Shown here: piece by piece, positions 7,636-13,867 of the stretch | How the letters are laid out: every line of letters begins with the position of its first letter | How positions within the stretch are numbered: position 1 is the first letter of the stretch | Virus record (IMG/VR): IMGVR_UViG_3300037189_006680 | Span: 1-32,099 of that record | Reading direction: 5' to 3' (one strand) | Length of the DNA stretch: 32,099 nt | DNA from: a virus | Made by a program: the position numbers and the translations under genes | The notes under the pieces: generated by a model | Seen by the model: only the letters and a program-made list of their open reading frames with translations | Told to the model about the DNA's origin: nothing | Databases searched by the model: none

Positions 7636-8681
7636 CGACTACTCGCTGGGACGAGTATAAAAAGAAGCACGGCGTTACGTCGCCTCTTAAGTACCCAATT
7701 GCAATGGCGCAGATTGACCCTAATGGGCTCTGCAACGTTGGCTGTTGGTTTTGCCCTGTAGGCTACGCGCCTAACCCCGAAGTAGGCAAAAAGAACATGC
7801 CCATAGAGGTTCTTGACAGCATCCTTAAGCAGCTACACGAGGGCAAAGGTAGTTTTGTTTCTCGCGGCTTTGATTTTATATACACCGCTCATTACAACGA
7901 GGTCCTGCTGTACAGGCACTTTGAAGAGATGTTGGCCCTCTTTCGAAAGTACGGGTTTAAAACAATGATCCTTACTAATGGGACCCCCCTTACCCCGGCT
8001 AAGACAGACATCATAAAACAGTACCCTGATGTCGTATATGGTATTTGCTTTAATACTCCCTCAGCAAACCAAGAACGCTGGTCCAAGGCTGTAGGAATGA
8101 ACGAAAAGATATTTGCCAAGCTTCTTTCTAATATTAGCTACGCTATCGAACAACTCCCTGAGATGTTTGAGACCAAGCGCCTATCGATCCAAGTAAACGG
8201 CCTCAATAAAATGTCGTTGTTTGAGTATGGTGGTTGGATAGATAAACTACAGAACGCTCCAGAAATAGACCTAGACCCAGAAACGGGCTCCCTTGCTACA
8301 GAGGTTGCTGAATTTGAATCCCTATTCCCAGGCATGCAGGTGTACGGTATGCCAAGCCTTATTGATCGAGCAGGGCACCTAGACAAACATGGGGTTATAA
8401 CTAACGCTCGTGCTATTGAGTCCTACAGCAAGGGCGACAAGACTCGTGTAGTGGGCTGTGGCAACGGCAAGGAGGTCGGCGGTAGACCTAATGGGTGGCT
8501 GCACGTAAACGCTAATGGTGACGTATTTATCTGCTGTAACGATTATGACTTTGAAAGTACATTTGCTAACGTTGCAGATAAGCCTTTAAAGGATATCTGG
8601 CACGGCTCAGAGCACACCACTATGATACAGCAAGCCTACGACACTATATGTAGGACCTGCTCAGCTGCAATTTGGGAGTAA
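7614..8681 (+). CDS. Radical SAM/SPASM-domain protein
   Basis: A 355-residue enzyme. Residues 40-47 (CNVGCWFC) are the CX3CX2C motif that binds the 4Fe-4S cluster of radical SAM enzymes. The C-terminal part has Cys282, Cys307/308, Cys346 and Cys349 in a SPASM/twitch-like arrangement (NANGDVFICCND; ICRTCSAAIW) that would hold an auxiliary cluster, as in enzymes that modify peptides or proteins. The ATG at 7614 has AGAGG 7 bases upstream; GTG at 7629 is an alternative. Upstream of the radical SAM core, TRWDEYKKKHGVT repeats the N-terminal motif of the preceding small protein. It is not a queuosine enzyme (those lack SPASM). The likely substrate is a virion protein or peptide encoded nearby; this is inference. 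Confidence 0.88.
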   Translation: MPSRQVVATTRWDEYKKKHGVTSPLKYPIAMAQIDPNGLCNVGCWFCPVGYAPNPEVGKKNMPIEVLDSILKQLHEGKGSFVSRGFDFIYTAHYNEVLLYRHFEEMLALFRKYGFKTMILTNGTPLTPAKTDIIKQYPDVVYGICFNTPSANQERWSKAVGMNEKIFAKLLSNISYAIEQLPEMFETKRLSIQVNGLNKMSLFEYGGWIDKLQNAPEIDLDPETGSLATEVAEFESLFPGMQVYGMPSLIDRAGHLDKHGVITNARAIESYSKGDKTRVVGCGNGKEVGGRPNGWLHVNANGDVFICCNDYDFESTFANVADKPLKDIWHGSEHTTMIQQAYDTICRTCSAAIWE

Positions 8682-8682
8682 C

Positions 8683-9654
8683 GTGGCAAGCATATTTATT
8701 CAACTAGCTTCATACCACGACTATGAGCTCCCCGGCACTATCTTAAACGCGCTAGAGATGTCATCGGGTAATCACCAGATTAACTTTGGGGTTCACCACA
8801 ACTACTACGAAGTAGACGATATCTTGATTCCAAATATCTCTAACGTAAAGGCTACTATAAGCAAGGCCCCCCACAATCTAGGTATGGGCATTAGCAGAGA
8901 GATAGCGCATAACTTCTACTGCGGTGAAGACTACTATATGCAAGTAGATGCTCACACTAGGTTCAGAGAGAACTGGGACAATAACTACATAGTCGAGATT
9001 GATTACTACAGGTCATTAGGGTTTGAGAAGCCGCTGCTGACAACCTATCCCAGAAACTACTGGTACACAGACGGCAAGATGGAGCACGATGAGGGCTGGG
9101 CAATCAGCTGCATTAGCTTTGAGGAAGATAAAGAACGGTTTGCAACCTTAAGGGTTCCTTCTCAAATGGCCTGGAGCAACCCCAAGGGAAACGTATTTAG
9201 TCGGTCCGTGTCGGGCGGCTCCATATTTACTGTAGGGCCCTTCTTTGTCCCCAACAGGCGCACACACTCAGTTGGTGAAGAGATTTTAATAGCTGCAAGG
9301 GCTTATACCCACGGGTATGACTTGCTCGTACCGAGACAGAACCAGTTGTCTCACCTTTATTACGACCACACTAAGGCGGGCGTAAACGGGCGACGTTTGG
9401 TTTGGCAAGACTTTCCTGAGAAGTCAAGTGACTTTGAAAAAATAGGGCTTGAGGAGGTTCAGTCCATATTTAAAAACAATGTCATAGGCGACCAAGGGTT
9501 TGGTACTGAACGAACTCTAGAAGAGTTTGAGGTGTTTGCTGGGTTGGATTTTGCCTCGGGAGCAGTAATTGCTAGGGAGGACGCCGGGGTTGAGACCAGA
9601 CTCGCTGAGCTTTCTTGCCCAGTAGGGTTTTGGAACCCACTCTTGCGTCAATAG
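8683..9654 (+). CDS. GlcNAc-transferase-like glycosyltransferase (Skp1 GnT1/GT60-like)
   Basis: This 323-residue protein resembles the GlcNAc family (Pfam 'GlcNAc', Skp1 hydroxyproline GlcNAc-transferases). It opens with IFIQLASYHDYELPGTI, has the donor/metal motif YYMQVDAHTRFRENWD (Asp89 and His91) and a late block GEEILIAARAYTHGYDLLVP followed by SHLYYDH, matching the family's GEE..a.R..ThGYD..P....HlY pattern. Eukaryotic members add GlcNAc to hydroxyproline on proteins. Here the nearby collagen-like, poly-Thr and fibre proteins are plausible acceptors. Start is GTG with GGGAG upstream, one base after the radical SAM stop. No membrane segment or signal peptide; it would act in the host cytoplasm. 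Confidence 0.82.
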   Translation: MASIFIQLASYHDYELPGTILNALEMSSGNHQINFGVHHNYYEVDDILIPNISNVKATISKAPHNLGMGISREIAHNFYCGEDYYMQVDAHTRFRENWDNNYIVEIDYYRSLGFEKPLLTTYPRNYWYTDGKMEHDEGWAISCISFEEDKERFATLRVPSQMAWSNPKGNVFSRSVSGGSIFTVGPFFVPNRRTHSVGEEILIAARAYTHGYDLLVPRQNQLSHLYYDHTKAGVNGRRLVWQDFPEKSSDFEKIGLEEVQSIFKNNVIGDQGFGTERTLEEFEVFAGLDFASGAVIAREDAGVETRLAELSCPVGFWNPLLRQ

Positions 9655-9750
9655 CCCTGATTTTTTTGGCAATATGCGAGACACTATAAGTGATCAATAG
9701 ACTTACCTGGTAGCAGGTAGGAACAAAAAATACCCGACAAGGTACTAGGG

Positions 9751-9783
9751 TAAAGCCCCCAGCAGAGGTGACTGGGGGCTTTA
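9751..9783 (+). terminator. Intrinsic terminator after the fibre-modification block
   Basis: A perfect 12-bp stem (TAAAGCCCCCAG at 9751-9762 and CTGGGGGCTTTA at 9772-9783) encloses a 9-base loop. The tail is TTTACTAATTAATTA, so the U-tract is weak but the stem is very strong. The symmetric A/T flanks could allow it to work in both directions. Confidence 0.75.
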
Positions 9784-9792
9784 CTAATTAAT

Positions 9793-9825
9793 TACCCGAC
9801 AAAGATAACAAAATACCAGTATACT
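9793..9825 (+). promoter_or_regulatory. Weak promoter/regulator candidate at repeat TACCCGACAA
   Basis: CCGACA at 9796-9801 (4 of 6) and TATACT at 9820-9825 (5 of 6) have an 18-base spacer; the -35 falls inside a direct repeat also found at 9731-9740. The predicted transcript would start at about 9832, removing or splitting the ribosome site of the gene at 9840, so it may instead be a regulator site. Confidence 0.3.
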
Positions 9826-9839
9826 AAAAAAAGGTAATC

Positions 9840-10430
9840 ATGAGAGCACATACACCTGGCGGTAGATTTGATGCGGACTTTGAGTCCGATCGTATCAGTG
9901 AGGGAATCACTGAGGATTTAGCCAATCCCGCAGGTAACTCAGCGGACTGGTGGAAGTTCGACTCCGTGAACAACAAGGTAGACCCTATCTATGACGTAGA
10001 ACCTATCGGCACCGGAAGAACCTGGACCGGCCCGAGCGTTCTTCGAGTTATCCGCTCTACTATTACTGAGGGTTCTAACCCACTTAACCCACGTGGTTTC
10101 TACAACACAGACACGTTGCACCTTACAGTCAACATTGATGACATGTACGATGTAAGTTCAGAGCTATTCTTTGATCGCTCTAAAATTAAACCGGCCCTTG
10201 ACCTTGCAAACAAATACCGCGTTGTGTGGAAAGGGCAAGTTTACCGCCCAATCCGAACTCAACCAGCGGGCCTAGTGGCTACCCGCCACACCCTAATCGT
10301 TATTGATCTTATACAGCTAGCTCCGGATGAGCTAGTCAATGACAGTCAGTTCCTTGACTACGCTGCACCTGGCGTAGTGGGAATAGGCTATGGTAATGCA
10401 CCATTCGGAAACAACCCTTACGGAGATTAA
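9840..10430 (+). CDS. Neck/head-tail joining protein (probable)
   Basis: The 196-residue product starts at ATG with AAGG 6 bases upstream. It is mixed alpha/beta with TLHLTVNIDDMYDVSSELFF, a KYRVVWKGQVYRPIRTQP strand pair and HTLIVIDLIQLAPDELVND, reminiscent of head-closure or stopper proteins that contain a 'v.w.G..yrv...' SH3-like strand. The C-terminus is Gly/Asn-rich (GIGYGNAPFGNNPYGD). It is placed after the fibre block and before the tail genes. The neck role is inferred from position and general features. Confidence 0.55.
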   Translation: MRAHTPGGRFDADFESDRISEGITEDLANPAGNSADWWKFDSVNNKVDPIYDVEPIGTGRTWTGPSVLRVIRSTITEGSNPLNPRGFYNTDTLHLTVNIDDMYDVSSELFFDRSKIKPALDLANKYRVVWKGQVYRPIRTQPAGLVATRHTLIVIDLIQLAPDELVNDSQFLDYAAPGVVGIGYGNAPFGNNPYGD

Positions 10431-10652
10431 ATGCCAGTTCCAAATAAACCTGTAGTTGGAGAAACCAACTGGGGAGACAAACTTAATACTGCTCTGGACT
10501 ACTTAGATAATAAAGTAGGTCCTTGGGTAGCCGTTCCTGCAACTGCTACTTCCACCGGCACTGCCGGTCAGATAGCCTATGCTTCTGGATTTTTGTACGT
10601 ATGCGTTGCTACTAACACCTGGCGTAGAACCGCCCTAACCACCTGGAGTTAA
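10431..10652 (+). CDS. Small fibre-type protein
   Basis: A 73-residue protein starting right after the previous stop. The C-terminal half has the pattern GTAGQIAYASGFLYVCVATN followed by TWRRTAL, which is frequent in tips of phage fibres and attachment proteins. The N-terminal part (VPNKPVVGETNWGDKLNTAL) is also typical of fibre N-termini (phage fibre genes often begin NxPxxGDxNWGxxLNxxL). It is likely a minor virion fibre or spike component. Confidence 0.65.
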   Translation: MPVPNKPVVGETNWGDKLNTALDYLDNKVGPWVAVPATATSTGTAGQIAYASGFLYVCVATNTWRRTALTTWS

Positions 10653-10655
10653 CCC

Positions 10656-10895
10656 ATGGCTAAAGTAAGAACTAAAGACGGCGTCGGGCACGTAGTCACT
10701 AAAAAGAAGTCTGACAAAGGTATTGGCAAGAAGGGCGACATTATTGTTGACCACACCGCCACCTCAAAAGGCAAGTACGACAAGATGAACTTGACCAAAG
10801 TAGCTAAGGCTAAAACTGTTAAAGAAGGCGTTGCTGGAACTCGTAAGTGGCACGCAGAGAACCCCCAGAAGAAAGCGAAGAAGAATGGCAAGTAA
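10656..10895 (+). CDS. Lys-rich small basic protein 1
   Basis: A 79-residue protein with about one quarter Lys (VVTKKKSDKGIGKKGDIIVD; ending KKAKKNGK). It is the first of a run of small basic proteins between neck genes. Its charge suggests binding to DNA, RNA or an acidic surface. No family is recognised. The last 11 bases overlap the next start, which reads AATGGCAAGTAA in both frames. Confidence 0.7.
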   Translation: MAKVRTKDGVGHVVTKKKSDKGIGKKGDIIVDHTATSKGKYDKMNLTKVAKAKTVKEGVAGTRKWHAENPQKKAKKNGK

Positions 10896-11061
10896 GAAGC
10901 CGGTCTGGGAAAAGCCAGACCCTACTAAAAAAGACAAGCCGCTCAGCAAAGGCCAAAAGTCCTCTGCTAAAGCTAAGGCTAAGGCTGCTGGTCGTCCGTA
11001 CCCTAATTTGATTGATAACATGGCTGCTGCCAAGAAGGCGAAGAAGAAAAATGGCAAGTGA
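10885..11061 (+). CDS. Lys-rich small basic protein 2
   Basis: I choose ATG 10885 (MASKKPVWEKPDPTKK, 58 residues) over an upstream GTG/TTG-type extension, because the upstream residues look like a shadow of the preceding gene. The product is Lys/Ala-rich with an H1-tail-like stretch (SKGQKSSAKAKAKAAGRPYP) and ends KKAKKKNGK, almost the same as the preceding protein. The end overlaps the next start by 11 bases with the same AATGGCAAGT junction. Function unknown; nucleic-acid binding is plausible. Confidence 0.68.
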   Translation: MASKKPVWEKPDPTKKDKPLSKGQKSSAKAKAKAAGRPYPNLIDNMAAAKKAKKKNGK

Positions 11062-11368
11062 AGCTTGGCAGAAAAAATCTGGCAAAAATGCTAAAGGCGG
11101 CCTGAATGAAAAAGGCCGCAAGTCTTATGAGAGGGCTAACCCTGGCTCAGACCTAAAAGCCCCAGTAAAGTCTGGCGACAACCCTCGCCGCGCTTCGTTC
11201 CTAGCTCGAATGGGTGGAAACCCAGGCCCAGAACGTAAGCCCAACGGAGACCCTACCCGCCTGTTGCTATCGCTACAGGCGTGGGGAGCATCATCCAAAG
11301 CTGACGCTAAAAAGAAAGCAGCCGCCATGTCTAAGCGTCTCGACAACAAGAAGAAAGGCACTAAGTAA
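11051..11368 (+). CDS. Conserved small basic phage protein (DUF6321-like by recall)
   Basis: Start at ATG 11051 gives 105 residues (MASEAWQKKSGKNAKGGLNE...). The segments GKNAKGGLNEKGRKSYERAN, LKAPVKSGDNPRRASFLARM and LLLSLQAWGASSKADAKKKA are a pattern I recall from a conserved phage family, possibly DUF6321; not checked. It is basic, with Gly/Pro-rich loops and a C-terminal Lys/Ala helix. It overlaps the next ATG by one base (TAATG). Function unknown; the family sits near structural genes. Confidence 0.75.
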   Translation: MASEAWQKKSGKNAKGGLNEKGRKSYERANPGSDLKAPVKSGDNPRRASFLARMGGNPGPERKPNGDPTRLLLSLQAWGASSKADAKKKAAAMSKRLDNKKKGTK

Positions 11369-11592
11369 TGCCACTAGCACCAAAGGGCTCTAAGAGCTCA
11401 ATCAACAAGCAGTCAAACGCTGCTCCTAAGTACGCACCAAACAACCCTGTAGACCGCCAAGCAAAGAAGGCGTTGTCCAAGGGATCTGTGGCTAAGGGTG
11501 GTACAATTAAAGCTCCAGGCGAGATCATTGCCATGGCATCTGATAAGACGCGTAACAAAGCAAACGCCATCTCACAGAAAAGAAATAAGTAA
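11368..11592 (+). CDS. Lys-rich small basic protein 4
   Basis: A 74-residue Lys/Ala/Ser/Asn-rich protein (PKGSKSSINKQSNAAPKYAP; KAPGEIIAMASDKTRNKANA). TAATG overlaps join it to genes on both sides. No family is recognised. It belongs to the same basic-protein run. Confidence 0.62.
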   Translation: MPLAPKGSKSSINKQSNAAPKYAPNNPVDRQAKKALSKGSVAKGGTIKAPGEIIAMASDKTRNKANAISQKRNK

Positions 11593-11657
11593 TGTCTGAT
11601 TGCAAGTGCGGCAACTGCGGTTGCGGAAAGAAGGACCCTAATGGCCCTAGTTCATAA
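11592..11657 (+). CDS. 21-residue Cys-rich microprotein
   Basis: ATG at 11592 overlaps the previous stop (TAATG) and opens a 21-codon frame ending at TAA 11655-11657. The product begins MSDCKCGNCGCGKK and has four Cys in a CxCxxCxC array, like a minimal metallothionein or zinc/iron-binding knuckle. The frame overlaps the start of the next gene (11641) by 17 bases. The stop/start overlap, identical in style to neighbouring junctions, and the non-random Cys spacing support translation, but it is too short to be sure from sequence alone. Confidence 0.55.
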   Translation: MSDCKCGNCGCGKKDPNGPSS

Positions 11658-11937
11658 CTCATATACCCTAGCGGCAACAACGCCTACCGCTATTGCTACC
11701 ATCCCGTTGAACAACCCTAGAACCTCAGTTGTTGTTACTAACGTGGACACCGCCTCGGTATACCTTGGCGATTCTTCTGTTTCTACAGGAGCTAACGTAG
11801 ACCGCGGAATTAGGGTTGCTACCAACACCAACCAGGAAATCTGGCTAAATGGTGGCGAGACCCTATATGCCGTTTCTCTAGCCGGAACCGCAGCCTACGC
11901 AGTTGCAGTTCTATACTCAACCGTTATCCCAGCGTAA
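11641..11937 (+). CDS. Small all-beta structural protein
   Basis: A 98-residue protein without the Lys-rich bias of its neighbours: MALVHNSYTLAATTPTAIAT, NNPRTSVVVTNVDTASVYLG, then WLNGGETLYAVSLAGTAAYA and a hydrophobic end. The alternating hydrophobic/Thr pattern and 'vvvtNvd...vylG' phrase match small phage beta-sandwich proteins, such as head decoration or fibre-base proteins. It sits between basic-protein genes, which suggests the whole run belongs to the virion. Confidence 0.65.
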   Translation: MALVHNSYTLAATTPTAIATIPLNNPRTSVVVTNVDTASVYLGDSSVSTGANVDRGIRVATNTNQEIWLNGGETLYAVSLAGTAAYAVAVLYSTVIPA

Positions 11938-11946
11938 GGAACGTAA

Positions 11947-12246
11947 ATGAATAAGAAACCAGCGTACGAAAAAGGCAAGTACACCGAGGCCAAGGACGAG
12001 AAGAAGGACGCGGCAATGCTTAAGAAACGCGGCCTAACCTCTAAGTCTGACAAGTCTGAGTGGAAGAAGAAAGACGACGCCCACGCCGCTAAGAAGAAGC
12101 CAAAGACTATGGCTGAAGACAAGAAGATTGACGCCAAGATGATGAACTCTATGGCTGCCAAGAAGCACTCTGCTCATGAGAAGGCTGAAGGCAAAAAAGG
12201 CGAAAAACTCGAAAACAGGATGGAAAAGAAGCCAGGCCGTAAGTAA
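11947..12246 (+). CDS. Lys-rich small basic protein 5
   Basis: A 99-residue protein with about one third Lys and many Ala, Glu and Asp (KYTEAKDEKKDAAMLKKRGL; MAAKKHSAHEKAEGKKGEKL). It is charged throughout, probably helical or disordered. AAGGAA lies 7 bases upstream of ATG. No family is recognised. Its composition resembles histone H1-type tails and phage internal proteins. Confidence 0.68.
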   Translation: MNKKPAYEKGKYTEAKDEKKDAAMLKKRGLTSKSDKSEWKKKDDAHAAKKKPKTMAEDKKIDAKMMNSMAAKKHSAHEKAEGKKGEKLENRMEKKPGRK

Positions 12247-12248
12247 CA

Positions 12249-12617
12249 ATGGCTAAAACCGACAAGGAACTTAGGCAGGTTAAGAAAGACTCTGCCACCT
12301 CTGCGCGCGTACTGCGCGTCAAGGTCCCTCAGCAACCTGGTTACAACGGCGTTGTTACCAAAAAAGAGGGTAAGAAGACGGTAAGCACTAACGCCGTAAG
12401 GGCTGTTAAGCGAACCGACGACCGCCTTGCGGACAACAGCGCTAAAGGCTTTGACCAGTCTCCTCGCGATAAGCAGTTATACAAGGCTATCGGCGCTGGT
12501 AGAAGTCAGCAGTTTAAGTCTGACTTGGAGCGCTCGCGGGTTGGAAAGCTAGAACGCGGGGTTGACATGCCAAGGAAAGGCATTGTAGGAGCACCCAAGG
12601 GCTCCGGCACAGTTTAA
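12249..12617 (+). CDS. Lys/Arg-rich small protein 6
   Basis: A 122-residue basic protein that ends the run of Lys-rich genes. It has a charged helical start (MAKTDKELRQVKKDSATSAR) and Gly/Pro-rich C-terminus (PRKGIVGAPKGSGTV). The centre contains KEGKKTVSTNAVRAVKRTDD and FDQSPRDKQLYKAIGAGRSQ. An intrinsic terminator follows 14 bases after its stop. Function unknown; expression as a unit with genes from 10431 onwards is likely. Confidence 0.65.
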   Translation: MAKTDKELRQVKKDSATSARVLRVKVPQQPGYNGVVTKKEGKKTVSTNAVRAVKRTDDRLADNSAKGFDQSPRDKQLYKAIGAGRSQQFKSDLERSRVGKLERGVDMPRKGIVGAPKGSGTV

Positions 12618-12630
12618 ATATAAAAGGTTT

Positions 12631-12659
12631 AGCCCTGCGAAAGCGGGGCTTTTCTTTTA
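12631..12659 (+). terminator. Intrinsic terminator with GAAA tetraloop
   Basis: AGCCCTGC (12631-12638) pairs with GCGGGGCT (12643-12650; one G-T wobble) around a GAAA loop, followed by TTTTCTTTT. It ends the basic-protein operon. Confidence 0.88.
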
Positions 12660-12730
12660 TCCTGTAAGTGGCCCTATGCGGGGGCTGCACCAAACTTGCG
12701 CTGTACCTTGCTTATTTAATGGAGACACTC

Positions 12731-12898
12731 ATGTCTAGCCTTGACAGAGACCAACACAGATCGGTCTCACAATTTTCCGAGATGGATTTCATCCGCGGAA
12801 TGGCTGACAGCGCTACTAAGGGCCACGGCACAGCAAACTTGCTGGCGGGTCTAGCAATAGGGTTTCTAGTAAATAAAGCAGTACGGTGGTACAAGTAG
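12731..12898 (+). CDS. Small single-span membrane protein
   Basis: I place the start at ATG 12731 (GGAGA 6 bases upstream), giving 55 residues; an upstream alternative start at 12668 would add a Cys/Leu-rich extension without a ribosome site. The N-terminal 35 residues are polar and charged, and residues about 38-54 (NLLAGLAIGFLVNKAVRW) form one short hydrophobic helix followed by a basic end. It could be a holin-like, anti-superinfection or virion membrane protein; nothing decides. It overlaps the next start by one base. Confidence 0.55.
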   Translation: MSSLDRDQHRSVSQFSEMDFIRGMADSATKGHGTANLLAGLAIGFLVNKAVRWYK

Positions 12899-13224
12899 TG
12901 GCGACAACTTTTAAAGATACCGCAGCCAACTCACTTAAGACTCTCCAGTCATCTTTGACTAAGGAGATACAGTCTGACGCCCTATCTGCCGGGTGGCCTA
13001 AAATGTACGCTAACTCGCTAAGTGTTCGAATCGATAAATCAAACATTTATATCGATTACCCAGAACAGCTAGCTCAAGACATCGAGGACTTGGAGTACGG
13101 GTCTGAGTCTCAGCCGCCTAAGCCGATCTTGCGCCTATTCATAGACCGCCACTCAGAGGACTTTCAAAACATTTTTGCCGAGTCCTCGGTCAACTATCTA
13201 TTTGATTCGGGGGTACTTCCTTGA
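12898..13224 (+). CDS. Neck or tail-completion protein (probable)
   Basis: GTG at 12898 overlaps the previous TAG and gives 108 residues beginning MATTFKDTAANSLKTLQ; GTG 12886 is an alternative. The N-terminal half is helical, the second half has strands SLSVRIDKSNIYIDYPEQLA and an acidic loop, then PPKPILRLFIDRHSEDFQNI. Small HK97 gp10-like neck proteins have this 'helix, then yv.Y...yg..' plan. Position before the terminator and sheath genes supports a neck/tail-joining role; family not certain. Confidence 0.55.
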   Translation: MATTFKDTAANSLKTLQSSLTKEIQSDALSAGWPKMYANSLSVRIDKSNIYIDYPEQLAQDIEDLEYGSESQPPKPILRLFIDRHSEDFQNIFAESSVNYLFDSGVLP

Positions 13225-13832
13225 GTTTTCTATTTAGCGAAGATGAGGCCCTAAAGACTCGACTTAAGGGAATCATTGTTTACGACGAGAAGAACAACAA
13301 CCGCGAAGTAGGCGTTTGGTTTGCTAACCCTGACATTGAACAGCGCGCCCAGTCTTACCCCTACATTACTGTTGAGCTAATTGACACTGTGTGGGCTAGC
13401 TACCGTCAGGCTTCTGGCTTGATTGTGGACAACGACGCCCAAGGAACAATTGCCCCAGTAGCTGGAAAGCTATACACCTACGAAGTACCGGTTGCTTGGG
13501 ATTTAACTTACCAAGTTACTACCTACGCCAGACACCCGCGACACGACCGCGCTATGCTGGCCCACCTGCTTAATAAGGTATTCCCGTCAAAGCGCGGGTA
13601 CTTGCCTATTAAAAATGATCTGGGAACAGAAACGGGCTATCGCCACTTGTTCCTCGATGAATACACAAAGCGAGACACTATTGAGGATGGCCGTCGGCTA
13701 TACCGCAACGTGTTCACTCTCACAGTTACAAGTGAGGGAGCTGCTCTGCTTCCAACGGATGCGCCGGAAGTTGAACAAGTACTCATTAACGACACTACAC
13801 AAAATATCCCGACTGACCTACAACCTCTGTAA
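13221..13832 (+). CDS. Tail terminator-like protein
   Basis: TTG at 13221 overlaps the previous TGA. The 203-residue product begins MSFLFSEDEALKTRLKGI. It has the pattern YPYITVELIDTVW, then PVAWDLTYQVTTYARHPRHD and a late strand RLYRNVFTLTVTSEG, consistent with tail-terminator (tail completion) proteins that cap the tube and sheath next to the neck. It lies immediately upstream of the sheath gene, where contractile-tail phages usually encode this protein. No alternative enzyme motif is visible. Confidence 0.68.
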   Translation: MSFLFSEDEALKTRLKGIIVYDEKNNNREVGVWFANPDIEQRAQSYPYITVELIDTVWASYRQASGLIVDNDAQGTIAPVAGKLYTYEVPVAWDLTYQVTTYARHPRHDRAMLAHLLNKVFPSKRGYLPIKNDLGTETGYRHLFLDEYTKRDTIEDGRRLYRNVFTLTVTSEGAALLPTDAPEVEQVLINDTTQNIPTDLQPL

Positions 13833-13867
13833 TATACCGCTACCTCTAACTATCAAGGAGAAAACTA

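Larger units (their letters stand above)
9655..9839 (+). other. Longest intergenic region (185 bases)
   Basis: It holds a terminator (9751-9783), a short inverted repeat TACCTG GTAG CAGGTA (9704-9719), and two direct copies of TACCCGACAA (9731-9740 and 9793-9802) on either side of the terminator. TATAAG (9685-9690) and TATACT (9820-9825) look like -10 boxes. The second has CCGACA 18 bases upstream, within the repeat, but its transcript would start almost at the next start codon. No open frame or RNA gene is evident. The region separates the fibre-modification block from the neck genes. Confidence 0.6.

Noticed and set aside
7614-8681. QueE or other tRNA-modification radical SAM enzyme
   Set aside because: The SPASM-type Cys set at the C-terminus and length of 355 residues do not fit QueE, and no other queuosine genes are seen.
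12660-12730. 20-codon open frame at 12676 and upstream extension of the 12731 gene
   Set aside because: No ribosome site and no recognisable pattern; the ATG at 12731 has GGAGA at proper spacing.
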